From Rhizobium sp. CF080 (GTDB lineage Bacteria > Pseudomonadota > Alphaproteobacteria > Rhizobiales > Rhizobiaceae): 64,000 bases of DNA. This document shows positions 26,021 to 34,150 of this stretch, in pieces. The notes under the pieces were generated by a model. That model had not been told where the DNA came from. It was given only the letters and a program-made list of their open reading frames with translations, and did no database searches. A program made the translations under genes and the position numbers. Where the stretch lies: the NCBI RefSeq assembly GCF_000282095.2, contig NZ_AKKC02000016.1:62001-126000 (forward strand), read 5' to 3'. Every line of letters starts with the position of its first letter. Within the stretch, counting starts at the first letter, position 1.

Positions 26021-26602
26021 CTAAAGTTCCAGCCGCATCAACGGCCGTCCGTCCTTGCGGCGCTCCACAACGTCGAAGCCGGCCGCGTCGAAGATCGCCG
26101 TCGAGCCGATGCACAGTGTCACCGATTTCGACTGCTTCACATGATCGATCGGACAGGCATCGACGAAACGTGCTCCCATATGCCGAGCGTATTCCACTGC
26201 GCCGGACAGCAGACGGTGGCTCAACCCCTTGCCCCTGAGCTTCGGCTTCAGGAAGAAACAGCTGACCGCCCAGACCGAGGGATCGACTGCATCCGCCTCC
26301 TCCAGCGGGCGTGAGACGGTGCGCGGCGAGTTGAACTGCGGCACGTCGTGGCGCGGCCCCACCTGCACCCAGGCCACCGGTTCACTCTCCGAATAGGCCA
26401 GAATGCCGGGCGGCGGACCGGCGGCTATGCGGCCGCGGATATGGTCCTTGCGCTCCTGCGGCCGCATCTTGGTGCGCACCGCATGCGGCAGGCGCAGCGC
26501 AACGCACCAACAGTCGCAGAAGGCGCCATGCGGACCGAAAAGCATTTCGAAATCCTCCCAGCGCTCCGCCGTCACAGGCTCGAAACGAAGATCGATATCC
26601 AC
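26021..26602 (-). CDS. GNAT family N-acetyltransferase
   Basis: A 193-aa acetyltransferase with the acetyl-CoA loop LRGKGLSHRLLSGAVEYAR near residues 123-140 and a characteristic Cys-rich segment FCDCWCV near residue 30, as in a GNAT subgroup with a CxCWC element. The substrate is unknown. It is convergent with the HAD gene (three bases apart) and divergent from dinB, with which it shares a short promoter region carrying a LexA-type box. Confidence 0.82.
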   Translation of the reverse strand: MDIDLRFEPVTAERWEDFEMLFGPHGAFCDCWCVALRLPHAVRTKMRPQERKDHIRGRIAAGPPPGILAYSESEPVAWVQVGPRHDVPQFNSPRTVSRPLEEADAVDPSVWAVSCFFLKPKLRGKGLSHRLLSGAVEYARHMGARFVDACPIDHVKQSKSVTLCIGSTAIFDAAGFDVVERRKDGRPLMRLEL

Positions 26603-26658
26603 GCCAAACCTCTACGCTCTCCCTTGTGACTCACGAGCTTAGGCCTTAACGTCGCAGT

Positions 26659-26673
26659 GTTCAATCTTTGTTC
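26659..26673 (+). promoter_or_regulatory. LexA (SOS) box upstream of dinB
   Basis: GTTCAATCTTTGTTC is an exact match to the alphaproteobacterial LexA operator GTTC-N7-GTTC. It ends seven bases before the chosen dinB ATG, so LexA binding would block the promoter or the transcript start. A perfect match is expected only about twice per 64 kb by chance, and its location before a classic SOS gene makes function likely. Confidence 0.8.
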
Positions 26674-26679
26674 TCTGCC

Positions 26680-27972
26680 ATGACGCCCACGCCTGACAAG
26701 ACACCCGGCTTCTGTCGCGACTGCCTTGCGGAGCAGAAGGCGGAAGTGCGCCGTTGCCGCGCCTGCGGCAGCCCGCGCCTCGTCTATCACAAGGAGCTCT
26801 ATGGCCTGACGCTGGCGCATATCGATTGCGACGCCTTTTACGCGACGATCGAAAAACGCGACAATGCGGACCTTGCCGACAAGCCGGTGATCATCGGCGG
26901 CGGCAAACGCGGCGTCGTCTCGACGGCCTGTTATATCGCCCGCATCAATGGCGTCCGTTCGGCGATGCCGATGTTCAAGGCGCTGGAACTCTGCCCGGAT
27001 GCCGTGGTGATCCCGCCGAACATGGAGAAATATGTGACTGTCGGTCGGCAGGTGCGCGCCATGATGCACGATCTGACGCCTCTGGTTCAGCCGCTGTCGA
27101 TCGACGAGGCCTTCCTCGAACTCGCCGGCACCGAGCGGCTGCACCATGCCCCGCCGGCACGCATTCTTGCCCAGTTTGCCAAACGGGTGCAGGACGAGAT
27201 CGGCATCAGCATTTCGGTCGGCCTCTCCTATTGCAAATTCCTCGCCAAGGTCGCCTCGGACCTGCAGAAGCCGCGCGGCTTTTCCGTGATCGGCCGGCAA
27301 GAGGCGCTGGAATTCCTGGCGGCGCGGCCGGTCACCACCATCTGGGGCGTCGGCAAGGCGTTCAACGCGACGCTGGAGGCGGACGGCATCCGCACGATCG
27401 GCCAGCTCCAGACCATGCAGGAGGCCGACCTGATGCGCCGCTACGGCACGATGGGCCAGCGGCTCTACCGGCTCTCGCGCGGCATCGACGATCGCGAAGT
27501 GCATGTGAACGACGCGGCGAAGAGCGTTTCGGCCGAGACCACCTTCTTCGACGACATATCTCGTTACGACGACCTCGTGCCGATCCTGCGCCGGCTTTCG
27601 GAAAAGGTCTCGACCCGGCTGAAGAAACACGGCATCGCCGGGCAGACCGTCGTTCTCAAGCTGAAGACCGCCGACTTCAAGAGCCGCACCCGCAACAAGC
27701 GGCTGGAGGACCCGACTCAGCTCGCCGACCGCATCTTCCGGACCGGCCTCTCGCTGATGGAACGCGAGACCGACGGCACGAAATTCCGCCTGCTCGGCAT
27801 CGGCGTCACCGATCTCGGCGACCCGGCGCGTGCCGATCCGCCCGATCTCGTCGACCGCCAGGCCGGCCGCCGCGCGGCCGCGGAAGCGGCGATGGACAAG
27901 CTGCGCGACAAGTTCGGCAAGGCTGCGGTCGAGACCGGATATACTTTCGGAAGCCGGCGCCGGGATCAATGA
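26680..27972 (+). CDS. dinB: DNA polymerase IV (Y-family translesion polymerase)
   Basis: DinB copies past damaged bases with low fidelity. The 430-aa protein has the palm motif LAHIDCDAFYATIEKRDN with the first metal Asp near residue 48, SAMPMFKALELCP, the catalytic SIDEAFLEL pair near residue 145, a helix-hairpin-helix (IWGVGKAFNATLE) and a little-finger domain. Its first 35 residues add a C4 zinc-knuckle-like element (FCRDCLA ... CRACGSPRL) before the polymerase core; I recall this extension in rhizobial DinB. The ATG at 26680 keeps it; a GTG near 26747 would drop half. There is little room for a ribosome site after the LexA box, so a leaderless transcript or a slightly later start is possible. 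Confidence 0.95.
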   Translation: MTPTPDKTPGFCRDCLAEQKAEVRRCRACGSPRLVYHKELYGLTLAHIDCDAFYATIEKRDNADLADKPVIIGGGKRGVVSTACYIARINGVRSAMPMFKALELCPDAVVIPPNMEKYVTVGRQVRAMMHDLTPLVQPLSIDEAFLELAGTERLHHAPPARILAQFAKRVQDEIGISISVGLSYCKFLAKVASDLQKPRGFSVIGRQEALEFLAARPVTTIWGVGKAFNATLEADGIRTIGQLQTMQEADLMRRYGTMGQRLYRLSRGIDDREVHVNDAAKSVSAETTFFDDISRYDDLVPILRRLSEKVSTRLKKHGIAGQTVVLKLKTADFKSRTRNKRLEDPTQLADRIFRTGLSLMERETDGTKFRLLGIGVTDLGDPARADPPDLVDRQAGRRAAAEAAMDKLRDKFGKAAVETGYTFGSRRRDQ

Positions 27973-28080
27973 AATGTGATCCGTTATTAACCATAACGTT
28001 AAAACTACTCGCGGTACTGATAACCTTCCTTAAACCTCGTGCGCTAATATGCGGGTCTTGTATTGCGTATGGGGTCGGTC

Positions 28081-29466
28081 ATGTTGCGTCGCCTGGTGTT
28101 CGGGTTAGGTCTTTTGTCTGCGACCATGCTGTCGCATGCAGCTTTTGCGGAAGGTGCCCGCACGCTGCAAATCATCGTTTCCAAGGACAAGCAGTCGCTC
28201 GTCGTCTATGACGGCGAGAATGTCGTGACCACCTCCAAGGTGTCGACCGGCAAGGACGGCCACACGACGCCGAGCGGCATCTTTTCGGTCCTCGAAAAGC
28301 AGAAATATCACGAATCCAACCTCTATTCGAACGCGCCGATGCCGTGGATGCAGCGCCTGACCTGGTCGGGCATCGCGCTTCACGAGTCGAACAGCGTGCC
28401 GAACTATCCGGCCTCGCATGGCTGCGTGCGCATGCCCGGCGCGTTTGCCAAATCGCTCTACCAGATGACTGAGCGCGGCGCGCATGTGATCATCACCGAT
28501 GCGCCGGTCGTGCCGCAATTGATCGAGAACGCCAACCTGTTCCTGCCGCGCAAGCCGCTGCCAACCGGGCCGCTGCTTTCCGACGTGCAACTGAGGACCT
28601 CGTCGATCGGCGGCAGTTCCAAGCCTGTCGATTCCAAGCCGGTCGAAGTGGCGATGAACGTCGTTCCGAACAATCCCTCGATCGTCCATCCGACGACCGA
28701 CGCGCGGCCGGCTCCGACCCAACCGGTCACGGCCGCGAAAGAAGACGTCGCACCGCTGCGCATCCTCATCACCCGCCGCGGCGATCGCGAGACGCTGATG
28801 GACGCCCAGGTCCTGCTGCAGCAGCTCGGTTTCGACACCGGCGGCGGCGACGGGTTTGCCGGGCCGATGACCCGCAGCGCGATTGCCGGCTTCAAGCGCT
28901 GGAAGAACCTGCCCGCCAAAGGCGCGCTGGTGACACCGGAATTCCTGGATTCGCTCTACGAGACCGCCGGCAAGCCGCGTCCGCCGATGGGCCAGATCAT
29001 GGTGCGCCAGAATTTCCAGCCGCTGTTCGAGGCCCCGGTCGGCATCAAGGATCCCGAAATCGCGCTGGGCACGCATTTCTTCAGCGTCGACAAGGTCGAA
29101 CGCAAGGAAGAGACGGCCGAGTGGCACAGCGTCACCGTTCCGAACGGCCTGAGCGCTGCGATGAAACAGCGGCTCGGGATCACGGTCGACGACGATCCCT
29201 ATGCGCCCGGCGCCGCCGCAAAGGCGCTTGCCCGCATCGACATCCCGGCCGACATTCGCGACCGGATCGAGACGCTGATCAGCGACGGCTCGTCCCTGAC
29301 GATCAACGACCAGGGGATCGGCACCGATACCGGCGACGGCACCGATTTCATCACCATCACCCAGCCGGTCAAGCGGGTTGCCGAAGCGCAGGCGTCCATC
29401 ACGAAGCCGCAGCCGGTCAGCCAGCGGCGGACGGAAGCTAAGCCGCGCGCCTACGGCCTTTACTAA
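28081..29466 (+). CDS. Secreted L,D-transpeptidase (YkuD domain) with peptidoglycan-binding domain
   Basis: A 461-aa envelope protein. The N-terminal MLRRLVFGLGLLSATMLSHA is a signal peptide with a cleavage site after AFA. The YkuD domain (residues about 30-150) has the catalytic SHGCVRM motif with the nucleophile Cys and the preceding His (IALHESNSVPNYPASHGC). A later segment (RETLMDAQVLLQQLGFD... SAIAGFKRWKNL, near 235-285) resembles a PG_binding_1 domain, and the C-terminal third is Pro/Thr-rich and unassigned. Such enzymes make 3-3 crosslinks or anchor proteins to peptidoglycan; L,D-crosslinks are important in polar-growing Rhizobiales. An upstream ATG at 28069 is equally possible. It is convergent with dnaE, six bases apart. 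Confidence 0.9.
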   Translation: MLRRLVFGLGLLSATMLSHAAFAEGARTLQIIVSKDKQSLVVYDGENVVTTSKVSTGKDGHTTPSGIFSVLEKQKYHESNLYSNAPMPWMQRLTWSGIALHESNSVPNYPASHGCVRMPGAFAKSLYQMTERGAHVIITDAPVVPQLIENANLFLPRKPLPTGPLLSDVQLRTSSIGGSSKPVDSKPVEVAMNVVPNNPSIVHPTTDARPAPTQPVTAAKEDVAPLRILITRRGDRETLMDAQVLLQQLGFDTGGGDGFAGPMTRSAIAGFKRWKNLPAKGALVTPEFLDSLYETAGKPRPPMGQIMVRQNFQPLFEAPVGIKDPEIALGTHFFSVDKVERKEETAEWHSVTVPNGLSAAMKQRLGITVDDDPYAPGAAAKALARIDIPADIRDRIETLISDGSSLTINDQGIGTDTGDGTDFITITQPVKRVAEAQASITKPQPVSQRRTEAKPRAYGLY

Positions 29467-29472
29467 AGTCTC

Positions 29473-32400
29473 CTAGACCAGCTCGACATCGAGAACGCCC
29501 GGCGCCGTCCGAAGCGCCGCGGCGATTTCCGGCGAGATGCGGTATTTCTCCGTCAGCTCCACCTCGATTTCCCGCTTGCCGTCATCCTTGATGACCACGA
29601 AGGACACCAGCCCGTCGCCTCGGGCATTCAGATGCCGCGCGACGGCGCGCATCGGGCCTGAATCGCGCACGAAAACGCGCAGCGCCTTCTGTATCTGCAC
29701 CGACTTTTCCTCGAGCGACTGGGCGGTCTGGATGCGCAGGCCGATGCCTTCCGGCCGCTCTTCCGCTTGAACGGTGATGACCAGCGACTTGCCGGGCTCG
29801 AGCAGGTCGCGATATTGCGCCAGCCCTTCCGAGAACAGCACCGCCTCGAACTGGCCGGTCGCATCCGAGAAGGTGACGATGCCCATCTTGTTGCCGGTGC
29901 GGGTCTTGCGTTCCTGCTTGCTGGTCACCGTTCCGGCCAGCCGGCCGGCGGTTGCGCCCTGTTTCACGGCGGCGGAAAAGTCCGCGAAATTCTGAACGCG
30001 CATCTTGGCGAGCACATTGGCATAGGCATCGAGCGGGTGGGCGGACAGATAAAAGCCGAGCACCTGGTATTCGCGCATCAGCTTTTCGGACGGCATCCAC
30101 GGCGTAAACGACGGGAAGATCAGCGTTTCCGGCCCGGAGGCGGAGGACGAGCCGAACATGTCGTGCTGGCCGCTGACCTTCTCCCCTTGGGCGCGCTGCG
30201 CATAACCGATGATTCGGTCGAGGCCGCCGCTCAGTTCGGCGCGATCACGGCCGAAACAATCGAAGGCACCCGCCGAGATCAGGCTTTCCATGACGCGCCG
30301 GTTGACCTGTTTGGGATCGATCCGGAGGCAGAAATCCTCGATGCTGGCGAAAGGCACATCGCCACGGATCTCGGTGATATGCTCGACCGCCGACTCGCCG
30401 ACGCCCTTGATGGCGGCCAGCGCATAATAGATCCTGTTGTCGCCGGTCTCGAAATGCCGGAACGAGGTCTGCACAGACGGCGGAATGACGGAAATGCCGA
30501 GGCGGCCGGCATCCTGACGGAAGTCGTTGAGCTTCTCGCTGTTGGCCATATCGTAGGTCATCGAGGCTGCGAGGAACTCGACCGGATAATGCGCCTTCAT
30601 GAAGGCCGTCTGGTAGGAGACGATGGCGTAGGCCGCGGCGTGCGATTTGTTGAAGCCGTAGTTGGCGAACTTGGCGAGCAGTTCGAAGATGTTGTTGGCC
30701 TGCGGCTTGGAGACGCCGTTCTTGATGGCGCCATCGACAAAGCGTTCGCTCTGCTGGTCCATCTCCGCCTTGATCTTCTTACCCATGGCGCGGCGCAGCA
30801 GGTCGGCCTCGCCGAGCGAATAGCCCGACAGGACCTGAGCGATCTGCATGACCTGCTCCTGGTAGACGATAACCCCTTGAGTCTCCTTCAGGAGATGGTC
30901 AATCATCGGATGGATCGACTCGATCTCCTCCTCGCCGTGCTTGCGGGCGTTGTAGGTCGGAATGTTCTCCATCGGGCCCGGACGATAAAGCGCCACGAGC
31001 GCGATAATGTCTTCGATGCAGTCCGGCCGCATGCCGATCAGCGCCTTGCGCATGCCCGCACTTTCCACCTGGAACACGCCGACCGTCTCGCCGCGCGAGA
31101 GCATCTCGTAGGTCTTGGTGTCATCGAGCGGGATCTTGGCGAGATCGATCTCGATGCCGCGCTTGCGGCAGAAATCGACGGCGGTTTTCAGTACGGTCAG
31201 CGTCTTCAGGCCGAGGAAGTCGAACTTCACCAGGCCCGCCTGCTCCACCCATTTCATGTTGAACTGGGTGACCGGCATGTCGGAGCGCGGGTCGCGATAC
31301 ATCGGCACCAGCTTCGACAGCGGCCGGTCGCCGATGACGATGCCGGCGGCGTGGGTCGAGGCGTGACGGTAGAGGCCCTCAATCTTCTGGGCGATATCGA
31401 GGAGGCGGGCGACGACCGGTTCCTTGTCGGCCTCCTCCTGAAATTTCGGATCCTCCTCGATCGCCTTCGACAGGGGCGTCGGGTTGGCCGGGTTGTTCGG
31501 CACCAGCTTGCAGATCTTGTCGACCTGGCCGTAGGGCATTTCGAGAACGCGGCCGACGTCGCGCAGGGCGGCGCGCGCCTGCAGCGAACCGAAGGTGATG
31601 ATCTGCGCCACCTGCTCGCGGCCGTATTTCTGCTGCACGTAGCGGATCACCTCTTCGCGGCGATCCTGGCAGAAGTCGATGTCGAAGTCCGGCATCGAGA
31701 CGCGGTCGGGATTGAGGAAGCGTTCGAACAGCAGCGAGAAGCGCAGCGGATCGACGTCGGTAATGGTCAGCGCATAGGCGACCAGCGAACCCGCACCCGA
31801 ACCACGGCCAGGGCCGACCGGAATGCCCTGCTGCTTGGCCCATTTGATGAAGTCGGCAACGATCAGGAAGTAGCCCGGGAACTTCATCTTCTCGATGACG
31901 CTGAGCTCGAAATCCAGACGTTCGCGATAGTCCTGTTCCGTATAACCGAGCGTCATGCCGAGCGTCGCGATGCGCTCTTCGAGCCCTTCGACGGACTGAC
32001 GGCGCAGCTCTTCCGCCTCGGCGCGCTCGGCTTCTAGAGGATCGTCGGTGGCGCCGGTGAAGCGCGGCAGGATCGGATTGCGGGTCTTCAGCACGAAGGA
32101 GCAGCGGCGGGCGATCTCGACCGTGTTTTCGAGCGCTTCCGGCAGGTCGGCGAACAACTTCGCCATCTCCGCACGACTTTTCAGATAATGGTCCGGCGTC
32201 AGGCGGAAGCGGGTGTCATCCGAGACGATCGCATTGTGGGCGACCGCCATCAGCGCGTCATGGGCATCGTAATCGGCCTTGGACGGAAAGAAGGCCTCGT
32301 TGGTCGCGACCAGCGGCAGGTCATGATCGTAGGCAAGCGTGACGATCTTGTGCTCGTGGCGGCGGTCATAGGCGCCATGGCGCTGCAGTTCGACATAGAG

Positions 32401-32970
32401 CCGGTCGCCGAAAATCTCCTTGAGCTTCAGGAGCCTTGCCTCGGCAAGCGTTGCATTGCCTTCTTTCAGGACCGTGTCGACCGGACCGGTGCCGGCGCCG
32501 GTCAGCGCGATCAGGCCTTCGGTGCCGCCGTCCTCCAGCCAGGAGCGGCTGATATGGATGGACTGATGCCCCTCGTCGCCGAGATAGGCGCGGCTGATCA
32601 GGTCGACGAGCCGTTCGTAACCGACGGCATTGGCCGCGAGCACGACGATCGTCGGCAGCTTGGCGAGCTGCTGGTGGCTGTTGCGCCGCTCGTCGGACTG
32701 GTCTTCCATATCGATCGACAGCTGGCAGCCGATGATCGGTTGCAGGCCGTCGCCGATCGCCTTCTGGGCGAATTCCAGTGCGACGAACAGATTGTTGGTA
32801 TCGGTGATCGCAATCGCGGGCTGATTGTCCGCGATCGCCTTGGAGAGGATCTTCTTGAGCGGCAGCGCGCCTTCCAGAAGCGAATAGGCGGAATGGACGC
32901 GAAGGTGAACGAATTGAGGGGTGGTCCCCAGCTTTTCCGATCCCGATTTTACGTCCGTTGCATCTGCCAT
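29473..32970 (-). CDS. dnaE: DNA polymerase III subunit alpha
   Basis: The replicative polymerase, 1165 aa, DnaE1 type. The N-terminal PHP domain starts FVHLRVHSAYSLLEGALPLK; its metal ligands look degenerate (HLRVHS rather than HLHxHS), as in proteobacterial enzymes that rely on a separate DnaQ for proofreading. The catalytic palm has PDFDIDFCQDRREEVI near residue 425, preceded by PVGPGRGSGAGSLVAY. Near the C-terminus there is a helix-hairpin-helix region, and an OB-fold (GTVTSKQERKTRTGNKMGIV) near 1010. It is too long for, and lacks the neighbours (imuA/imuB) of, the mutagenic DnaE2. A 28-codon ORF with a LexA-like promoter sits just upstream on the same strand. Confidence 0.98.
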   Translation of the reverse strand: MADATDVKSGSEKLGTTPQFVHLRVHSAYSLLEGALPLKKILSKAIADNQPAIAITDTNNLFVALEFAQKAIGDGLQPIIGCQLSIDMEDQSDERRNSHQQLAKLPTIVVLAANAVGYERLVDLISRAYLGDEGHQSIHISRSWLEDGGTEGLIALTGAGTGPVDTVLKEGNATLAEARLLKLKEIFGDRLYVELQRHGAYDRRHEHKIVTLAYDHDLPLVATNEAFFPSKADYDAHDALMAVAHNAIVSDDTRFRLTPDHYLKSRAEMAKLFADLPEALENTVEIARRCSFVLKTRNPILPRFTGATDDPLEAERAEAEELRRQSVEGLEERIATLGMTLGYTEQDYRERLDFELSVIEKMKFPGYFLIVADFIKWAKQQGIPVGPGRGSGAGSLVAYALTITDVDPLRFSLLFERFLNPDRVSMPDFDIDFCQDRREEVIRYVQQKYGREQVAQIITFGSLQARAALRDVGRVLEMPYGQVDKICKLVPNNPANPTPLSKAIEEDPKFQEEADKEPVVARLLDIAQKIEGLYRHASTHAAGIVIGDRPLSKLVPMYRDPRSDMPVTQFNMKWVEQAGLVKFDFLGLKTLTVLKTAVDFCRKRGIEIDLAKIPLDDTKTYEMLSRGETVGVFQVESAGMRKALIGMRPDCIEDIIALVALYRPGPMENIPTYNARKHGEEEIESIHPMIDHLLKETQGVIVYQEQVMQIAQVLSGYSLGEADLLRRAMGKKIKAEMDQQSERFVDGAIKNGVSKPQANNIFELLAKFANYGFNKSHAAAYAIVSYQTAFMKAHYPVEFLAASMTYDMANSEKLNDFRQDAGRLGISVIPPSVQTSFRHFETGDNRIYYALAAIKGVGESAVEHITEIRGDVPFASIEDFCLRIDPKQVNRRVMESLISAGAFDCFGRDRAELSGGLDRIIGYAQRAQGEKVSGQHDMFGSSSASGPETLIFPSFTPWMPSEKLMREYQVLGFYLSAHPLDAYANVLAKMRVQNFADFSAAVKQGATAGRLAGTVTSKQERKTRTGNKMGIVTFSDATGQFEAVLFSEGLAQYRDLLEPGKSLVITVQAEERPEGIGLRIQTAQSLEEKSVQIQKALRVFVRDSGPMRAVARHLNARGDGLVSFVVIKDDGKREIEVELTEKYRISPEIAAALRTAPGVLDVELV

Positions 32971-33074
32971 GTCTGCGCCATATCCATCTCATGAATCAGG
33001 CTATTGTCCGGCGCAGGAGCTTGAGAGTCCAGTTCGGATTTCCCCCCTCAACGCCTTTCGGCCGAGGGCCCGGA

Positions 33075-33161
33075 TCACATGGCCATCATGATCATGGAGA
33101 GGCTGGCCACGAAGGTGGCGATGGAAGCGAATGCGGCAATGTCACGAAGCAGGTCAGTCAT
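33075..33161 (-). CDS. Putative 28-aa single-pass membrane peptide, possibly SOS-regulated
   Basis: A very short frame, ATG at 33159-33161 to TGA at 33075-33077. The product starts MTDLLRDIAAFASIAT and continues as one hydrophobic helix rich in Ala, Ser and Met, so it would be a single membrane span with a short polar N-terminus. A GGGAG ribosome site stands six bases before the ATG, unusually good for a chance frame. A promoter-like TTGACT with a LexA-like box lies about 35-58 bases upstream. In Caulobacter, the 29-aa SOS-induced membrane peptide SidA blocks division; the likeness in size, hydrophobicity and predicted control is suggestive, but sequence homology is not claimed. dnaE follows 105 bases downstream on the same strand. 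Confidence 0.5.
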   Translation of the reverse strand: MTDLLRDIAAFASIATFVASLSMIMMAM

Positions 33162-33190
33162 CGTCGTCTCCCGTGTTCTCTTATGTTTTT

Positions 33191-33219
33191 ACTTTGTTCT
33201 CATTTTGTTTGAGAGTCAA
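33191..33219 (-). promoter_or_regulatory. Promoter with LexA-like box upstream of the 28-aa ORF
   Basis: On the minus strand, TTGACT (33219-33214) could be the -35 element and an AAAGTA-like hexamer about 18 bases on (33195-33190) a weak -10. Between them lies, on the plus strand at 33196-33210, GTTCTCATTTTGTTT, matching the GTTC-N7-GTTC LexA consensus at seven of eight positions, in the right place to block polymerase. One-mismatch boxes occur by chance about once per 1-1.5 kb, so position rather than sequence carries the argument. Confidence 0.4.
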
Positions 33220-33363
33220 TAAAAGAACAGACCGGAAACAGACATATCGCGATATCCTCCCTCACCTGGTAAACAAGGTGTTAATTCGGGATCGCAGCCG
33301 GTTGAAGCGCATGCCGACAGATCCGGACTTGGAATGACCAATCCGGGTTTGGCGATGGTTCGG

Positions 33364-33423
33364 ACGGGGCGCTGAAAGCTGCCTCGTAAGATAAGTAATA
33401 AGTGACACCTCTCAGCGCCCCGT
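33364..33423. repeat. 12-bp perfect inverted repeat with 36-base loop
   Basis: ACGGGGCGCTGA (33364-33375) and TCAGCGCCCCGT (33412-33423) are exact reverse complements, separated by 36 bases. No T-run follows on either strand, so it is not a standard terminator. Confidence 0.65.
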
Positions 33424-33512
33424 TCGGCGGTTAATATCCGCGACTTCGGTCTCTCTGCCGTGGCCTTTCCGGACGGTGTTCGTCTGACCCGTGGCGCCCG
33501 TCCGAATCCTCG

Positions 33513-33546
33513 TCCTCGGGTTAAACCCGAGGATTAACCCGAGGAC
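33513..33546. repeat. Palindromic repeat, CCTCGGG type, variant copy
   Basis: CCTCGGGTTAAACCCGAGG forms a perfect hairpin and is followed at once by a second half-copy, ATTAACCCGAGGA. It is related to the copies at 33952 and 34101. Confidence 0.55.
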
Positions 33547-33951
33547 TTATCGGCAAGGCTTCCACAGGTCTCCGCCGGTTTCTCCGATAGGATCGGTCGG
33601 ACTTGTCAAAGCCCGGCGAAACCATCCGGTTTGCCACCCTGTGTGCCGCACAGGCACGCCCGGCGCGCTGTTTCGGGCATCAAGAGACGAAGGCTCGGTC
33701 CGTTTGCCTCCGTCTCTCCCCGTGTCGCCGGAGGGAGACCATTTTCCACGAACCCAAACGCCAAGGTTTTGCGTCTTGCCCTTGACGTCCGCGCCGGTCC
33801 CGCCTCGCCGGCACGCCTGCCGGTGTATCCGCGACGGAACGAGGGGATTGTAGGCATGGGTTGGGAATGCGGGGATGAGAGAGAGGTTAAGTGTTTGATG
33901 GAGCTGGCGGGGAGGTGCCGAAGGTCCCCGGTTAAGTCGGCGCTCGGAGCG

Positions 33952-33982
33952 TGGATCCTCGGGTCAAGCCCGAGGATGACGA
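33952..33982 (+). repeat. Dispersed palindromic repeat (REP-like)
   Basis: GGATCCTCGGGTCAAGCCCG followed by AGGATGACGA. The CCTCGGGTCAAGCCCGAGG core is a hairpin. This sequence type (GTCATCC-TCGGGCTTGACCC-GAGGATCC) is very common between genes in alphaproteobacteria, from memory. Confidence 0.65.
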
Positions 33983-34100
33983 CCTTTAATGCCGAGGATG
34001 ACGAGTGCGGTGGCCTTGGATGTCGAGGGTGACGGCCTTGGATGCCGAGGATGGCGATATTGGATGACAGGCGCCTCCTCCCTCATCCGCCGCCCCCTCC

Positions 34101-34129
34101 GTCATCCTTGGGCTTGACCCAAGGATCCA
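34101..34129 (-). repeat. Dispersed palindromic repeat (REP-like), inverted copy
   Basis: GTCATCCTTGGGCTTGACCC followed by AAGGATCCA. It is the same element as at 33952 in the opposite orientation, with compensating changes (CCTTGGG/CCCAAGG), which indicates that the pairing rather than the sequence is preserved. Confidence 0.65.
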
Positions 34130-34150
34130 GACGCACGCATATCCGCCTCT

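Larger units (their letters stand above)
33220..34150. other. Gene-poor region rich in palindromic repeats
   Basis: About 930 bases between the dnaE upstream region and lolD with no ORF that looks genuine: the open frames on both strands are Arg/Pro/Cys-rich and have no ribosome sites or recognisable domains. The stretch carries a 12-bp inverted repeat (33364-33423) and three copies of a palindrome of the CCTCGGGT-x-ACCCGAGG type (33513-33546, 33952-33982, 34101-34129), with degenerate GGATGACG-like repeats between them. It is probably an array of dispersed intergenic repeats. Confidence 0.6.

Noticed and set aside
29767..32037. 756-codon plus-strand frame opposite dnaE
   Set aside because: Antisense shadow of dnaE with no recognisable motif and a Leu/Arg/Asp-rich, repetitive composition.
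33491..34032. Open frames on both strands in the repeat-rich gap (about 60-133 codons)
   Set aside because: Arg/Pro/Cys-rich, overlap each other in several frames, include palindromic repeats, and have no ribosome sites.
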